Part shown: positions 62,085-64,000 of the stretch, piece by piece
How the letters are laid out: each line of letters begins with the position of its first letter
Position numbering within the stretch: position 1 is the first letter of the stretch
From: Chelydra serpentina
Lineage: Eukaryota; Chordata; Testudines; Chelydridae
Length of the DNA stretch: 64,000 nucleotides
Assembly (NCBI GenBank): GCA_037349315.1
Contig: JBAIAC010000042.1
Location: 9,796,001 to 9,860,000 of the forward strand
Direction of reading: 5' to 3'
Notes under the pieces: generated by a model
Database searches by the model: none
What the model was told of the DNA's origin: nothing
Seen by the model: only the letters and a program-made list of their open reading frames with translations
Position numbers and translations under genes: made by a program

Positions 62085-62290
62085 ACTGGGATGCAGGAGG
62101 GGGTGAGGGCTCCGGCTGGGGGTGTGGGCTCCAGGGTGGGGTCAGAAATTAGGAGTTCAGAAGGTGGGAGGGGGCTCCAGGCTGAGGCAGTGAGTTGGGA
62201 TGCAAGAGGGGGTAAGGGCTCTGGCTGGGGGTGTGGGCTCTGGAATGGGGCCAGGGATGACGGATTTGCGGTGCAGGAGGGATCGAGGGG
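62085..62290. repeat. G-rich tandem units
   Basis: Two units of about 110 bp ('ggctgggggtgtgggctc' twice). A reverse-orientation relative lies at about 63890-64000. Confidence 0.55.
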
Positions 62291-62297
62291 TTTGGAG

Positions 62298-62791
62298 CAT
62301 AGGCACCGACTCCGTGGGTGCTCCGGGGCTGGAGCACCCACAGGGAAAAATTGGTGGGTGCAGCCCACCAGCAGCTCCTCGCCAACCCCCTCACCCAGCT
62401 AACCTCTGCTTCACCTCCTCCCCTGAGGTGCCGCTGCTCCGCTTCTTCCCCCTCCCTCCCAGGCTTGCCGTGCGCCAAACAGCTGATTCTCGCGGCAAGC
62501 CTGGGAGGGAGGGGGAAGAAGTGGAGCAGCGGCGCCTTGGGGGAGGAGGCAGAGGTGAGCTGGGAGGGGGGGCGGCGGGGAGCTGCCAGTGGGTGCTCTG
62601 CTTGTCCCCCCCACCCTGCCTCCCTGGCTTGCAAGCCTGGGGGGCAGGGGTGGAGGGGAAATGCAACATGCCCGGGGGAGGAGGCGGGGATTTGGGGAAG
62701 GGGTGGAATGGGGGCAGGGCCGGGGGTGGAGTTGGGGCAGGGTGGGGGGGGCGCGAGCACCCACCGATGCCGACTAAAGTCGGTGCCTATG
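62298..62791. mobile_element. hAT-type element with CATAGGCAC ends, copy 2
   Basis: Ends CATAGGCACCGACT and AGTCGGTGCCTATG are inverted. Flanks GTTTGGAG and GTTCAGAG (62290-62297, 62792-62799) match at 6 of 8. Long GC-driven open frames cross it on both strands. Confidence 0.72.
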
Positions 62792-62906
62792 GTTCAGAGG
62801 GCAGGAGGCGGATCAGGGCTGGGGCTGGGCAGGGGGTTGGGGCCCGGGAGGGGGTCAGAGGTGAAGGTTCCAGGCAGCGTTTACCTCAAGCAGCTCCTGG
62901 AAGGAG

Positions 62907-63112
62907 CTAGCATGTCCCCTCTCTGGCTCCTAAGTGGAGGCGTGGCCAAGCGGCTCTGCGCGCTGCCTCGTCCACAAGTGCCACCCCCACAGCTCCCATT
63001 GGCCACGGTTCCTGGCCAATGGGAGCTGAGGGGGTGGCACTTGGGGCAGGAGCAGCATGCGGAGCCCCCTGGGTGCCACTATGTGTAGGAGCCGGAGGGG
63101 GGACATGCTGGC
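62907..63112. repeat. fold-back element, about 100-bp arms
   Basis: The core arms 62975-63005 and 63013-63043 match at 30 of 31 around a 7-nt loop (CGGTTCC). The inverted similarity, weaker, extends to 'gctagcatgtcccctc' on the left and 'ggggggacatgctggc' on the right. Confidence 0.75.
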
Positions 63113-64000
63113 TGCTTCCCGGGAGCTGTGCGGCGCGGAAGCTAACAGGGAGCCTGCCAGCCCCACTGTGCGATGCTGCCAACCAGACAGGCAACGACCC
63201 GGTCACTAATGCTGACCGGAGCCGGCGGGATCCCTTTTCAACTGGTCGAAACCCGAACACCTGGTCACCCTACGCCTCCCTGATGTGAAAGGGCCTCTTC
63301 CCCTGTAGCAGGGAGCTGGGTAAAGGATGGAGCCAAGCTGTGAGTGCAGCAGAGACCAGCTGGAGTTACTGAATGGGGCAGGGGGTGTTTATTAAAGGGG
63401 ATCAGGGATGGTTGAGGGGACTCCTGCTCTAAATTCCCTCTAAGCTGCATGGCCGCACCGCCGTGCAGCAGCCTATTAAGTGTCGTGCAGGCGCTCAGGC
63501 CTGCGGTGGGGAGAGATGCCCCTCCCCCAGCCCTGGAGCTGACGCAGCCCCTCCCCCGGTCCCAACCCAGCCAAGCCCGGACGGACCTGCTGCAGATGGG
63601 GAAGAGGCGCCCTCCCACAGCCCCAACCCAGCTCAGCCTGGACCTGCCACAGCCAGGGAAGAGGCACCCCTCCCCCGGCCTCAACCCAGCCCCCAACCTG
63701 CCATGGTGGGGAAGAGGTGCACCTCCCATGGCCCCAACCCAGCCCAGCCCCGGACCTGCTGTGATGGGGAAGAAGTGCCTATCATACGGCCCCAGCCCCA
63801 GAGCTGATGTGGCAGGGAGAGGCACCTCAGCTCCCCAGCCCATGTGTTGCTGTGGGGAAAGAGAGAACTGGGGGGAGTCCTCTCCCCACCATAGCCCTGG
63901 GGCAGCCTGCACCCTAAGTCCCTCATCCACGGCACCACCCCAGAGCCTGTACCCCCAGCCAGAGCCCTCACCACCCTGCACCTCAACCTTCTGCCCCAGC
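63113..64000. other. GC-rich intergenic sequence
   Basis: 63199-63275 resembles the hAT-like end at 34139. 63463-63980 is C-rich with repeated 'ccccaacccagcc' words; its open frames are composition-driven. No gene. Confidence 0.4.

Noticed and set aside
62149..63088. Open frames of 200-256 codons on both strands
   Set aside because: They cross a hAT element and G-rich tandem units; length follows from composition.

Overview
This window is vertebrate nuclear DNA, most probably from a turtle. The evidence is the repeat content. It has many CR1 LINE fragments, including one with the FADD reverse-transcriptase motif. It has SINEs with a tRNA-like head and a CR1-type tail, old MIR-type SINEs, Penelope-like retroelements with a GIY-YIG endonuclease, endogenous-retrovirus LTRs and many short hAT-type DNA transposons with 8-bp target duplications. 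The host genes are split into exons with GT-AG signals and belong to families that expand in reptiles: KRAB/C2H2 zinc-finger genes and a TRIM E3 ligase with a B30.2 domain. The species assignment is an inference.

Layout. (1) 0.4-14.4 kb, minus strand: a KRAB zinc-finger gene with a noncoding first exon near 14.2 kb, KRAB-A exon at 7.9 kb, KRAB-B exon at 1.5 kb and a final exon with only three fingers at 0.4-1.1 kb. Its introns hold a solo LTR, a hAT element with a nested Penelope-like insert, and CR1 copies nested in each other. (2) 18.2-28.8 kb, minus strand: a TRIM gene with six coding exons (RING, B-box, coiled coil, PRY-SPRY). All exons are open and have class-typical lengths, but two splice donors are not GT (GC after exon 2, AT after exon 4). 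(3) 28.8-36.5 kb: intergenic repeats (MITE, CR1, hAT, LTR remnants). (4) 37.0-42.4 kb, minus strand: a second zinc-finger gene, nine fingers, no KRAB-A exon seen, with a first exon near 42.35 kb homologous to that of gene 1. (5) 42.5-54.3 kb: a repeat field with an old CR1, a large Penelope-like fold-back, a GC-rich perfect palindrome and a mariner-like element holding a Myb/SANT-coding DNA element. (6) 54.3-64 kb: a third, orphan promoter/first-exon copy (54.5 kb), a zinc-finger pseudogene on the plus strand (56.5-57.2 kb) split by a SINE, a fourth promoter fragment (60.4 kb) and GC-rich repeats.

The two zinc-finger genes, the pseudogene and the four promoter copies look like products of local duplication. 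The promoters all face the minus strand. The pseudogene is inverted but keeps 3'-flank homology to the 37-kb gene. KRAB zinc-finger proteins are DNA-binding repressors and TRIM proteins are ubiquitin ligases often used in defence. Nothing in the sequence shows that they act together. I do not see a clearly new biological system. The most unusual items are the TRIM donor changes, the Penelope fold-back, the Myb/SANT element and an unnamed dispersed repeat family with the core TTAAGGTTGC.
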